64,000 nt of DNA from Epiperipatus broadwayi (lineage: Eukaryota; Onychophora; Udeonychophora; Euonychophora; Peripatidae). This document shows positions 11,666-22,660 of this stretch, in pieces. The DNA lies in contig JAQFVV010006733.1 in NCBI GenBank assembly GCA_028023455.1, forward strand, positions 346,430 to 410,429, in the 5' to 3' direction. Numbering within the stretch: the stretch's first letter is position 1; every line of letters begins with the position of its first letter. The notes under the pieces are model-generated. The model had not been told where the DNA came from. It searched no databases and worked only from the letters and a program-made list of their open reading frames with translations. Made by a program: the position numbers and the translations under genes.

Positions 11666-12543
11666 TCATCTTTCACTATTATTTCTACCTTTATTTCTAT
11701 CCTCCATCACATTGCTAACCATTTCTATTACAATAAAATTATGATCACTATTACATACTCTCTCTTCATTATCAAACACCTTAATTTTCCATATTTTATT
11801 CATTCTCTCTTTCTCTGCCAATATGTAATCTATTGTGTGAAATATATTATTCTTAGACCATGTGTATTGTCCCTCATAAATATTTGATAAATTCCTAATG
11901 CTCAAATTTACTCTTTGACAAAATTCCTTCAAAAACTGACCATTCTTATTATCTACATCATCAATTTCTTTAATATGTCCATTCATATTCCCTATAACCA
12001 TTATTCTCTTCCCCTTTTCTTTAAAACTCTGTATATTCTTAACTAGGCATTCCTATATACTACTGTTCCACTCCATTACAGTTTACTATCTCCAGGGGCT
12101 ATATACACTACAGCCACAATCCATTCTTGTCTACCCAACCTTATTTCAAACCACAAATGCTCTTGACATTTAACAGTATTTAAATATTTTTTCGATGTAA
12201 CACCTATACCACCACCCCTTTTTTCTTTTTCTTTTCTATTTATACCCTGCCATATCACATCTTCCAAAATAGGTTCTTCTTCTTCTCTTAGATGACTTTC
12301 CATTACTGCTAATACCTCAAACTCTTCATTTTCAATTGCTTTGTTTAATTCCAGCCACTTTTCTGGTCTCGTACCATCTTGCACATTCAAAAACCCAATT
12401 TTAAAAATTTCTTCTTTCCTAACTACTCTTTTATAAATTCTTTTGATTCTTTCTTCTCCATTATGTTTATAAAAAACTTTCTTACCATTAATCTTACAGA
12501 TCCATTCTCTCTCCACATCCACATTTATATCTAAATCAACCAT
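11666..12543 (-). pseudogene. LINE A1 ORF2 N-terminus: AP-type endonuclease
   Basis: Two overlapping minus-strand frames carry an endonuclease/exonuclease/phosphatase-like domain, which nicks target DNA to prime reverse transcription. Visible motifs in order: FLNVQDG near the start, EVLAVMESHLRE (the catalytic Glu block), GGGIGV, WFEIRL with VAVVYIAPGD, a broken stretch at 12002-12075, then MVIGNMNGHI (equivalent of GDFN, with Asn-Met-Asn instead of Asp-Phe-Asn), TIDYIL, and CNSDHNFIVIE (the C-terminal Ser-Asp-His block). The frame is interrupted near 12000-12076, and the GDFN Asp is changed, so activity is unlikely. It runs directly upstream of the RT region. Confidence 0.83.
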
Positions 12544-12619
12544 CTTTTGCTTATTTCTTATATCCCATCCATTCTTCTTTTTGATAATATTACAATTTAA
12601 AAGCCCACCGCCCTTTAAC

Positions 12620-13339
12620 AGTTTCCCGAATTATATTCTTTAAATATCATACTATCTAAAACTTCACTTCCTTGTTTTCCTAAGTGTAATCCATCTTTAC
12701 TATATAACTCCCTCTTTCCAATAAACCAATCCCATACCTCCACAAACATAACATTATTTTTCTCACACAATTTTTTTCAATCTCTCATTTATAGAACATG
12801 CCCTATCTAACAAATGCCTCGTCAAATCTTGGTAATACTCCAACTACCTCTACTCTTCCTTTAATCTCCCTTAAATTCCTAATCAATTCTACGTACTCAT
12901 TCATTACTCTCTCTGATGGCTCTAACAAATTATTCATCCCTACCATAACATATACATCTCTACTACCTTGATTTCTTACTTTGTCTGTCATATCCCTAAT
13001 TCTAGCTCCAGGCAAACATACCCTTACATACCTGCTTTTATTTTCCCTTGCAATTATATCCCCACATTCTCTTATTAGTGAATCTCCTATCAATATTGTC
13101 TCATAATCTACTTTCTCTACTCCATCTGTAACATTTTCTACCATCTTCTGGACCTCCTTATCATTTCTATTCAATAATTCCTTTATCTGCTCACACTTCG
13201 TCTCTAACAATTTTAATTTTACTTCTACATCCTTCACTTCTTCCTCTATCTTACGCATTCTCTGGCTAACCATCTCCATTGCACTACTACTTTCTTCCCC
13301 CATATTTCCTGACACTCCACTAAAACCATACTCTGTCAC
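12620..13339 (-). pseudogene. LINE A1 ORF1: coiled-coil plus SGNH-hydrolase (esterase) protein
   Basis: From Met at 13339 the frame runs 178 codons to a stop at 12803. Residues ~18-70 are a heptad-like, K/E-rich coiled coil, the region LINE ORF1 proteins use to oligomerise. An SGNH-hydrolase fold follows: block I as IGDSLIRE (catalytic Ser), block II as PGARI(R)DM, block III as VMVGMNNL (conserved Asn). After the stop, another frame continues the domain to about 12620 and contains KDGLHLGKQG near 12680-12697, the block V Asp/His pair. The stop at 12803-12805 is therefore a frameshift, not the natural end. In CR1/L2-group LINEs ORF1 binds RNA, and the esterase role is unclear. The catalytic residues are visible, but the copy cannot make the intact protein. 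Confidence 0.85.
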
Positions 13340-13560
13340 TATCTCCCTTAACTACATTTTGCTCCCTCTCCTCTGACTTTCTCTCTAGACTATCTACATT
13401 TAGAAACCACTTTCTCCCCTCTTTAATCACATTTACACACTGACTACATAACCAGAAACCTGTTACATCCTTCCTATTTTTATTCAAACATTTTGATACA
13501 CCTCAGCACAGACTGTATACTCTACCAGCACTCGCCTAATTCCTTTCAGTCGATTATATA

Positions 13561-15994
13561 TACATTGTGCAATACAAATGCAATCCATATTTTATTTTTC
13601 AAGCCACCTATTCTATATTTGACTTTATAATACCTCTCCTATTCTTCAAACACCCTTACACAGAAAAAATAAAAAAAATTACTTTTTCCCAAACCCGATC
13701 AAACTATAACCATGTGTTTTCCAATCTTAGGCCTCCCAAATGTTGTCTTCTTTCTCAAAATAAATATCTATTTTAAAGTTAAAAAACCTTCAGTAACAAA
13801 CTTAACTAAAACAAATTAATCTTACATACAACCTTTTTTATAAATATCCTTATGCTAACACACATTCAACAAAAATAACTTTTTAAAAAAAAAAACTTCT
13901 ATACCTAAAATGGTGAACAAAAACCTTTCAAACAATTAAACCCAAAAATTTTCAATCTTTCAAATAACTCACTCTCTTGACCACAATTTATACTTTCATA
14001 CACAGTAATTAATCTTTATAGTGATGCTCTCAAAAAATCAATCTCCCACACAATCAACAAATAGCATAAAAAAGTTTTAAAAAATTAAAACGTAGCTTAT
14101 CCCTTTGTTTTATTCGTAGTAGAGTGCCTTGTGCACTAATTTACTATGGCAGTGCTGCCACCTATCACCTTTTTCTAGAGCTAGAATTTTCAATGTTAAA
14201 GATAAATCAGTCTGGTTGCATATATTTGTCAGTATATTTGTCACCATACATAAATTAAATCTAATTCTCCAAGAAATAAATAATAGCCTCATCAATTGGG
14301 TAGTGAGGTAAATGTTTAGTGAATTGAGCATGTGAAAAATGGAAAATATTCAGACTGGGCAATAAACTATCAACACTAGCTATTGTTCACCAGAAACTTC
14401 GATGAGAACATTTATTACTGAGATCTACTTTTAATTTTTTTTCTTTTCTTATAAAAATAGCCTAATCATTCGAAATTTTCAACCAACATTAATGCACAAC
14501 AATTTTCACAAATTTTGTGGCAACTAGCAAATATTCAAACAAATTATTGCAAATTCTACTGCTACAACCAGTTCATATTATCATAGGGAAAGTTTCAGAT
14601 CAACTTGGTTCAGCTTTAAACCAACCATTGCTTCCTAATTTTGAAAATTTTGGCTTCATGACAGAAACTTTTCACAATTCTAAACATTGATTTGAAAATT
14701 ACATGGAGATGCGGTTTATCAAAAATGATCAATCATATTGCCTAAGTTGCTGCTAAATTCAGTTAATGTAAAACATTTGAAACGGTATACATTTTGGCAG
14801 AACAAAATCTACCCTGACTTAATGACCTTACAGGAGAATATTTGGCATTCAATAAAAATGTTCTTATTCAATACCAATTTGTATCAAAATATCAAATTGC
14901 TTCAACCAAGCTTAAATTTTATGGAAGTGTTACATGTTGATTTAGGAGATTGTAAATACAAGACTTCATATGAGTCAGGATCTTGCATGACAATGTTTTT
15001 CTATGAGTGCAATCCATTTGAGACATCAAAAACAATTCTGCCAAAGATGAGTTATGGTTTACCAATCAAGAAAGTTTAAGCTTTTAAAATATCATAAATA
15101 AGGATATAGCACTAGAACCATCAAGAGACAAATCTGAGAAGTTATGACAAAAGTTTCATGAATGTGATCAACACCAGTCCACATATTTAATATAAATGTA
15201 CAAAATCATAGTTCAAAGCAAATGCATTGACAGCAGAAGTCATTGAGATAATTGCATAAATATTGTGGCATTTTAGCATCAATTGTCTTTGCCTACACTT
15301 TGAAAGAAACAACCATCTTTTAAGACTGTTACATCAACATACTGAAACTAAAATACTCGAGTTGTTGCAAATATGGGTACATAGTGAAAAGTATGCATCA
15401 AGACATTTATTAAATCAAAGCAAGAGAATCAATCAGCAACCTATTTTGTAAACAATGAGGACAATTTATATGATGTTCACTATATAATTGACATATACCA
15501 GAACCAATGCTTAGCTGCAAAAAACAATGAACATTATTTTTCTGTTAACAACATTGAGAGTAGCTCAATAAGATTGAAAGTGAACACTCACTTGAGATCC
15601 AGATTTTGTAATGGAATCATGTACTAAGTAAAAATTCATTTTTAGTCATTCTCACATTTAGTGCAATCAATCAAGAAAACCATCAAGTATGCCAGTTTCA
15701 TTGAGCAAAATCACTTTCAAAATATGGAGAAGAAACCAGGTAAGATCAGCAACTGACAAAAGTCTCAAAGAGCTTCAATAATGCTATTATTCTGAAACAG
15801 ACATTAACATTGACAATAACGTTGTTGTTTTTTTGGGATGAATATATTGCATGTTCATAAGGGTGACAATCTCTAATTCTTCAATAACTCCATGTAATTT
15901 GAATATCAAAAATCAAACAAATATGCAGAATCAGATGAAGCAGACTCCAAAACCTCCACCAATATGTGGAAAAACCATAACTATTTGATATATT
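13561..15994. other. unassigned stretch; one unrecognised 113-codon frame
   Basis: No gene is supported. A plus-strand frame at 14738-15079 (113 codons) has more ordinary amino-acid composition than its surroundings, but I recognise no domain in it. Stop-riddled sequence on either side (about 14400-15800) has a similar, less T-rich texture, so it may be an old, unidentified transposon or a pseudogene. The frames at 14110-14331 overlap on opposite strands and carry no signature. Confidence 0.35.
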
Positions 15995-16409
15995 CGATGT
16001 GATGTGATGTGATGTATTATGGCTTCTCCTTAAACGAAGTCAAGAATATCTCAGCAATTATGCCCAGATAAACCTGTTAGCCACTTTATTTTCCATTCCC
16101 CACTCTAAATTTTCCCATATTCTGCTCCATCCCATTTCCACAACATAATCTAGTTAACTCTATAACCTTTATATCTAAATCCCCTTTATCTTTTCCCAAA
16201 TCCAGCATAAAAAACAATAATTCACTTTCTGTATAATCACTTTTTTCATATTTATTCTTCCATAACTTCATTATATGTACCCTTTCTGTTTTCAAGCATT
16301 TACATTCAATTAACAAATGCCTAATATTTTCTATTCCTTTCTTACATAATTTACAAAATAAATCACCCATTTTTTTCCATTTACATGTATATTCTCTTGT
16401 AGCTATCAT
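15995..16409 (-). mobile_element. LINE A2, 5'-truncated copy of family A
   Basis: This is the last ~415 bp of family A on the minus strand. A 107-codon frame (16409-16086) covers the ORF2 C-terminus, including LFCKLCKKGIENIRHLLIEC (CCHC-like knuckle) and LWKNKYEKSDYTESEL. The 3' UTR (GTTTATCTGGGCATAATTGC...) and a (GATGT)n tail at 15995-16017, written on the plus strand, follow. Truncation at 16409 falls inside ORF2, as expected from incomplete reverse transcription. I see no clear target-site duplication. The frame is intact over the retained part, so this copy is less decayed than the same region of A1. Confidence 0.88.
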
Positions 16410-17440
16410 GTGTTTTTTTAGAGAGAGTGCATCACGTATAAAGAATATATCACATTAGCTGTATATATTTATCAATTAATCAAAATCGATCTAATCCTAC
16501 AAAAACTAGATAATAGACACACAGAAATAAAATGAGCTCCAATAAATTTAAGCCAGCATTACCAATTATCAAATAATCAGAACGAAGAATCAAGGTATGA
16601 CAAATATATTTAGATGTTTATCTTATAACTTATATGTAGTGCATTATTTATTGTGTATATTTCTTTTAGGATTTCTTTTTTTTTTTTTTTTGCTCTACTA
16701 GTAGAATCGTCATTCCATTATAAAATTTACGAATTATTATCGTTAATGATATGAAACTCAATTACAAATAGTCTATGAAATGACCAAAGACTAAAACTAT
16801 TTACCGCATAAAACAAAAAAGAAAGCTGTTGAATATATATGTATAATCTAAGAGAAATCTTTTTAAAGAAATTTGAACCACTATCTATTTTTAATTAAAA
16901 CTATTAGTTGATATAATATCTTGACGTACAAATAACATTTTTTTCTATCTTGACGTACAAATAACATTTTTTTCTGTCAAAGCAAACTTATATATTTTTT
17001 AATTATACTTAATTATTAATAATATATTAAACAATTGTAAAAGTAATGCTTTATTTAAGACTAAATATATTAAATTTAAGCGTAAACAGATAATAATATA
17101 ATAACGTGAAAGCTAAATACTTTCAAACAGATGCACTTTAAAAATGCTTACGTGATAGCCAATCAGATGGAATAATGGCATCACATGGGACTCTAAATTC
17201 TAAAACACAAGCCAGAACTATTAGAAAAAGATGGGACCCATCTTAATCTATGCCTCAATTATATTTAAATAAGCCAGACTCAAGCATTTTGAACTAAAAG
17301 TATAAAAATATAGAATAAATAAAATTAATAACTGAAACAATAATAATAGAGATATATATTATGACGTTATAACTATTTTCTTAGCTCAACAGAAAGCTGC
17401 AAATTTATTGAGCTTTCCTAAAGCTTGTCAGATGTGTTTG
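16410..17440. other. A+T-rich stretch with a 29-bp tandem repeat
   Basis: No gene is seen. At 16918-16975 a 29-base unit containing TTGACGTACAAATAAC is repeated twice in tandem without mismatch. The rest is A+T-rich with short homopolymers (T18 near 16675). Confidence 0.6.
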
Positions 17441-17572
17441 TTCTGTTGTTTTGTTCTGTGTGCAGGTTTTCTGGTGCCTGTTTGGTTTGCCGATTGCCTT
17501 TTTCACCGTAGATTCCAGCACCATTGATTCCTGACAACATCATTTGCGAAAGATAGATATCTTTGCCAAAGA

Positions 17573-17647
17573 TTACTCTTTTATTTTGTCTCTGATCCGG
17601 AGTTTGTGTTCGATATCGTGGACCCTCCGCTTGAGAGCATTATACTC
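17573..17647 (-). other. possible terminal coding exon or conserved element in a GC-richer island
   Basis: The island 17440-17660 stands out from its A+T-rich surroundings by higher GC content and several CpGs. On the minus strand, after ...TTTACTTAAG (a weak AG acceptor), 24 codons end at a TAA (17573-17575). They encode EYNALKRRVHDIEHKLRIRD and four more residues, a charged, coiled-coil-like peptide. A plus-strand frame over the same bases is also open (FAKDRYLCQRLLFYFVSD...), so orientation is unproven. It could equally be old transposon coding sequence. I recognise no family. Confidence 0.25.
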
Positions 17648-17659
17648 CTTAAGTAAACA

Positions 17660-19266
17660 GCAAAGTTATGAAGAGTATAATATTATTCATTATGATATTA
17701 ATGCCAATTAAGAAAAAACAGTTTATAAGTCAGCTGTATATCAATATGGTGACTAAAGAAATTTGGTTTTATCACAAAAGAGAGACTTTTATATTACTTA
17801 TCCTGAACTGAGTCACTTTTCTCTATTGATGCTAAAAGATTTAATTAATCCTATATCTAATTTATAGACTTAAATATCAGAATTTGGACACTTTTACAGT
17901 ATTAAGACACTTAATTTCAAGATGGATTTGAATGGTAGACAGAATGTGTACCATCATCACATAACCAAGCACGAGATGGTTTTAGAAGCACTATTGGAGT
18001 TTTCCTACTTTTTTATACTGACTAATGAAGCAATCACTAAAATTTGCTATTCCTGGAATCCTTAAGCTTCGATCTAAGCACTTTCTTTGAGCAGTGCATA
18101 GATTTGGCTTAGTTTCCTGATAACACAGAATATTTATAAATCTTTACTTAAAAAAGAAAATCCATTAGATTTTCCTGCAGCAACAGTATTTTGTATTAAA
18201 AGAAATTGTCTAATCTAGACTGAATAACCACAGACGTATTCAACATTCGTTGATACTAGTTAGATTTGCAAATCTTTCATCTTGTTATTGTAAGAAGACA
18301 AATCCCTATTGAGATAATTTATTTTAGATCATTAGTAGGATGTCACTTCTAAATAGTATACTATTTTAAATAGTTGTTTTAAGTTTTGAAATCTATTATT
18401 TTATTTATTAAAAATGTGTTTATACTTTATTGTACTATTATTGTTTTTTTATTTAATAAAAATTTTTAATTTTAATTCATGTATTGAGTGTATTTCCAAT
18501 TTATAACTGATTTTACACTATTTTGAACCTATTTATAAACTTAACAATATATCTCTCACACACAAGCTACCACGCACCCATACAAAGAATGTGCTATTTT
18601 AATTAACAAACTAATATGTCTCATACTTGAAAGTAAATGTTTACTTTGTTGCGTTGCAATCATAAAACTTTTTTTATTACCTACTGACAGTCGATTAGTT
18701 TAGGTGATTATTGTTTTTGTTTAACATTTCGTCCTAGATAAATCTTTGACAAGGTGAATCTCACGACAGTAGGGACCTCTGCAGCCTTAATAGATATTTA
18801 TCTTTTCTAAAACAACTCAGATACTATCTCCCTATTTCCGATTTTACCAATATAATTTTTCTTCCTTTTATCTCCAATCTATACTTGTTTCTTAAGTTTT
18901 TTACTAATAATAAACTAAACAGAATTCCAAATCAGAATTAGATATAACTCCACCAAATTCAAACATATTTTATCTTCTTATAATAAGTGTATGTGATTAC
19001 CTTTAAATGTATATTTTCCTAGCTTATTGTTTATTCCCATGTATTATAATTATTTAATAATGTTTAATAAAATAAAAATTTTAAATAATTAATTACATAG
19101 ATAATTAAATGAAATGAATTATTAATTTTTTATACATTTAGTGCCCCCCCCCACTTCTGCTGTTCTTGTTTTCATAATAATATAACAAAATGCAAAATTC
19201 CACGCAAACGGATTATTTACAATTTAAAGATTTCTTTTCCTTAATAACCAAAAAATTATTTTCAAC
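17660..19266. other. A+T-rich stretch, nothing firmly recognised
   Basis: No gene is supported. A short segment at 18755-18790 (ACGACAGTAGGGACCTCT) recurs in reverse complement at 62396-62415, hinting at an old dispersed repeat. A C11-type tract lies near 19143. Confidence 0.45.
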
Positions 19267-19598
19267 TTGCCTAATATAATCAATGAGGATTGCCAATTCT
19301 TCAACAAGCTTGTGATAAATGCTTAGCCAGAGCCAGCATTTAAAATATCTCTGTCAGGACCTCGCCCCCAAACCTCTGACCATGGTTTCATGCTTTGGCA
19401 CTCCTCAGGGAGGTGCTATGATAGGTCAGAGGTTTGGGGGGGGGGTCCTGACAGAGATATTTTAAATGCTGGCTCTGGCTAAGCATTTATCACAAAGCTT
19501 GTTGAGGAATTGGCAATCCTCATTGATTATATCTTACACGCTTAAGATAATTGGGTCATGTGATCTATGGCTCTTATTTTGATTATTTGCATAATATA
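19267..19598 (-). mobile_element. family F palindromic retroposon-like element (F1) with hammerhead
   Basis: The element is 19279-19586 (308 bp) between ttgcctaatata (19267-19278) and ttgcataatata (19587-19598), a 12-bp duplication with one mismatch. On the minus strand its 5' end has AATCAAAATAAGAGCC, then ATCACATGACCC. The body is a long palindrome: arms of roughly 100 bp containing GCTTAGCCAGAGCCAGCATT and its complement, around a centre near 19400. The arm near the left holds a hammerhead core on the minus strand. The element encodes no protein and must be non-autonomous. F2 at 61417-61778 is the second copy. Confidence 0.8.
19374..19414 (-). ncRNA. type I hammerhead ribozyme candidate (F1)
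   Basis: Minus-strand order: CTGAGGA (19408-19402), stem II GTGC/GCAT closed by a CAAA loop, GAAA, then ACCATGGT forming a loopless 4-bp stem III, and cleavage-site GTC (C17 at 19378). Stem I pairs CTCCA with its complement after the cleavage site, but the first pair is C/A, so this copy may be impaired. Every core position required by the CUGANGA...GAAA consensus is present. Confidence 0.78.
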
Positions 19599-20504
19599 CT
19601 TTTATTGTAGACTCCTTGCATTTATTATCATATGAAAATTTCACAGATCCAATACTATATTTCAGTATTCGCATTATCTCCTAAGTATTTTTTGTAAATG
19701 TTATCCTTTGAATATAATATTTCACACATTCTCTTTTAATGTAGATTGATACTATCATCTATATACATGCTGTACATTTTAAACAATATAATGTTTATTT
19801 CACCAGTTTAGTCAATGCTTTCCATTAAAATCCATATTTATTCTTTATTATTTGTACTATTAATGATGCCAAACAATATACTCATTTCAAAATTAGAGGT
19901 CGATGTATGTTTAAATTAATCTTTTTAAAATTAAATTAATAAATAATCTTTCATTTATCATGATCCATTACTAAAGGTATCAGATCTAAATATGTTATTC
20001 CAATGAGATTCACTCCATGTTCATTTACAATTTCAGCTAGTTATTACGGTTTCCTCTAATTTTGTCTATGTATAATGATGATGTCTTATGCTAACATATA
20101 TACATGAAATTATCATCCGAATATTTATAATAAGAAGGAATTTAAATAAAATTAGATACTTTACTATGGCAATGAAATGTTTAACATTCAGAATTTGCAA
20201 TAGAGTTCATATATACTTCCTTTGATATCCAACAATTGTAGAACAAAATTAATATTAAACGATATTTTGGAATTACTTCTCCAAATTATTTTCTTTTATT
20301 TCATCTATAGAACAGTGAGTATTTTAGTTCATTTTGAATGATCCTGCACCACATATTATTCCACAAAACTATCAACATATACAGAAATGAAAACCATTTA
20401 CCACATAGGTTAATCTCTGCAGGATTTTTTCAATATGATCATAGTCTTTTCTTAATATTAATTATCACTTTATTTCCCCAAATGTAACATAACTTATGAG
20501 CTAC
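19599..20504. other. A+T-rich stretch, nothing recognised
   Basis: No gene or repeat is identified between F1 and the RTE-like LINE. Short frames are low-complexity. Confidence 0.5.
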
Positions 20505-20639
20505 ATATATGTATATTGGAAGTTATAAATTATGGCCTTATTCTCAGGGAGGCTGTAAAGTCACCAACCAAGGCAGCTGTTGGTGGCCAAAAGCGGAGGG
20601 TGCTAAGAATCCCGTGATTGTGGATCCAGGCTGCCATTT

Positions 20640-21300
20640 GATGATAACTTTTTATTTAGGTACTTACAATTGCAGATTACTTTCAAGTGAAGGACGATTG
20701 TAAGAATTAGAAGAACTGTCTTATATTAAATGGGACATTATTGGACTTGGGGAAGTTAAAAGAAAAGGTGAAGTGACAATTGATTTAAAAAGTGAACATG
20801 TTAAAGGCACAAAATAATACTAGTGGAATAGGATTCATTATAAATAAAAAGTGGAAGAACAGCATTGTGGAGATTGATGGTGTATTGGACAGAGTGGCAA
20901 GATTAGTTATACAACTTAATAGCAGATACCAAATGCAGATGATTCTGGTTTATGCCCCAACAAGTTTTCATAGTGATGAAGTAATAGATTTTTATATGGA
21001 TATACAAAAGACTTTTTTTAAAAAATTGTTATGGGAGACTTTAATGCTAGAATTGGTAAACAAATGAAAGATGAAAGTGCTGTAGGTAATTTTGATTATG
21101 GTAATAGAAATGAGAGAAGTCATAGACTTGTGGAGTTTGCAGAAAAAGAAAAACTTTATATTATGAATTACAGAAGAATTAGATTATATTTTGACTAACA
21201 GAAAATATATATTTCAAGAATGTAATGTTCTTAATAAATTTAACACAGGAAGTGATCATTGATTAGTAAGATGTAAGATCTGTGTTAATGCAAAACTAGA
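20640..21300 (+). pseudogene. LINE B1 endonuclease remnant
   Basis: Frames in succession match the AP-type endonuclease of copy B2: YLGTYNCRLLSSEG, ELEELSYIKWDIIGLGE (catalytic Glu region), SGIGFIINKKWKNSIVEIDG, MILVYAPTSFHSDE, then VMGDFNARIG in a shifted frame near 21030-21060. Further on come EELDYILTNRKYIF and TGSDH (with a stop right after the His, 21261). Deletions relative to B2 remove part of the linker between VYAPTS and the GDFN block and part of the segment before DYILT. The copy is not functional. Confidence 0.82.
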
Positions 21301-21502
21301 GAGACAAAAAAATATTAAGAAAAACAATATTTACAGTTGATATTCCTAATCTTCAGAAACACTCTAATGAATTTAAATTAGAACTTACAAATCAGTTTCA
21401 AGCATTAATAGATTTTGAACATGATTCAGATTTGAATGAAATTGATAACTTGATACACTTTTAAAAACTGCAACAAAGATAGATGGTAGAAAAAAGCAGC
21501 AA

Positions 21503-22660
21503 TTGACTAATAAAATTTCTACTGAGACTAGAGAATTTATGAAGAAAGGAAAAAATATGAGGATATACAAAAATGATGCATTAAAAAGGATTGAATACCT
21601 CAAATTCTGTAGAATGGTGTGTAAAAGAATTGAAAATGATATAAGAAAGTATAACTGTGAACTAGCAAGGAAAGCTGTAGAAGAAAATAAAAGACTCAAG
21701 AGTGTGAAACAACATTTAAGTATTAGTAAAAAATTTATATCTGCAATAAGGAAAAAGATGGAACTATTACTAAAAAGAGAGATGACATCATGAAATGCGT
21801 AGATTTCTATCAAGAATTATATAGTAATAAAGAACAAGTACCTCCCATATCTATTATATCTTCTGAATTGCCCAGAATTTTAAATGAAGAAGTGAGATGT
21901 GCAATTAAATTTATGAAGAAAGGAAAGGCTCCAGGTAATGATGGAATTATAATTGATATATTAAAAGAATCAAGTGAAGAAATGTAATTTTTTTTAGCAA
22001 ATTTATATACCAAATATCTAAATGATAAAAAATATACCAGATGATTGGAAGATTAGAAATTACAGACCTATCAGCCTTTTATCAGTTTTATATAAAAAAT
22101 TTACCAAGATAATTACAACTCATCTACAGAGAACATTGGATTTCCATCAACCAAGAAAACAAGATGGATTTAAAAGTGGTTTTAGTATATTAGATCATAT
22201 CCAGGTATTGAGAGAAGTTATGGAGAGCACAAATGAATATGAGGTGCCATTATGCTTTGGATTTGTAGATTATAAAAAGGCATTTGATTCTATAAACATT
22301 TCTTCAGTGATTAAAGCATTGGATCATCAAGGTATAGATCCAGGATATTGTCACATTTTAAAGAATATTTATAAAAATGCAACAGCGACTATTAGATTAC
22401 ATAATGATACTAGGAAAGTCAACATTGAGAAGGTTGTAAGACAGGGTGACTCCATATCTCCAAAACTTTTTACAGCACTGTTGCAAGAAGTATTTTGTGG
22501 ATTAAAATGGGAATCTAAAAAAGTGAAAGTAAATACAGATTATTTAAATCATTTAAATTTTGCAGATGATGTAGTTGTTTTTGCAAATAATGCTTTAGAG
22601 GTGCAGGAAATGTTACAGAAGTTATCAGATGAAAGTAGGAGTAAAGATAAATGTTAAAAA
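21503..22660 (+). pseudogene. LINE B1 reverse transcriptase, N-terminal two thirds
   Basis: Three adjacent frames (21503-21793, 21790-21987, 22022-22657) cover the finger and palm region of an RTE-type reverse transcriptase. Motifs visible: KGKAPGNDGI, NYRPISLLSVLYK, QDGFKSGFS, CFGFVDYKKAFDS (first catalytic Asp), VRQGDSISPKLF and FADDVVVFA (catalytic Asp-Asp). The catalytic residues are intact, but the frame breaks near 21987 and again at 22657, where a duplication and insertion interrupt the element. The equivalent intact frame is in B2 (48464-49747). Confidence 0.87.

Larger units (their letters stand above)
8879..13560 (-). mobile_element. LINE retrotransposon A1 (CR1/L2-like), near full length
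   Basis: A minus-strand non-LTR retrotransposon of about 4.7 kb. From its 5' end near 13560 it has a short leader, ORF1 (coiled coil plus SGNH esterase), then ORF2 with AP-type endonuclease, reverse transcriptase and a C-terminal zinc-knuckle region. A ~100-bp 3' UTR ends in short (ATCAC)n repeats at 8879-8897. Esterase-bearing ORF1 proteins are known in CR1/L2-group LINEs, which is the basis for the clade call. The microsatellite tail, and three further copies sharing the same 3' end (4137, 15995, 45432), support one family. Several frameshifts, a small insertion (10534-10637), a tandem duplication (10970-11017) and a lost catalytic Asp show the copy is dead. No convincing target-site duplication was found. 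Confidence 0.9.

Noticed and set aside
14738-15079. 113-codon plus-strand frame considered as a host gene
   Set aside because: No domain, no splice context and no repeat homology could be recognised; left as unassigned.
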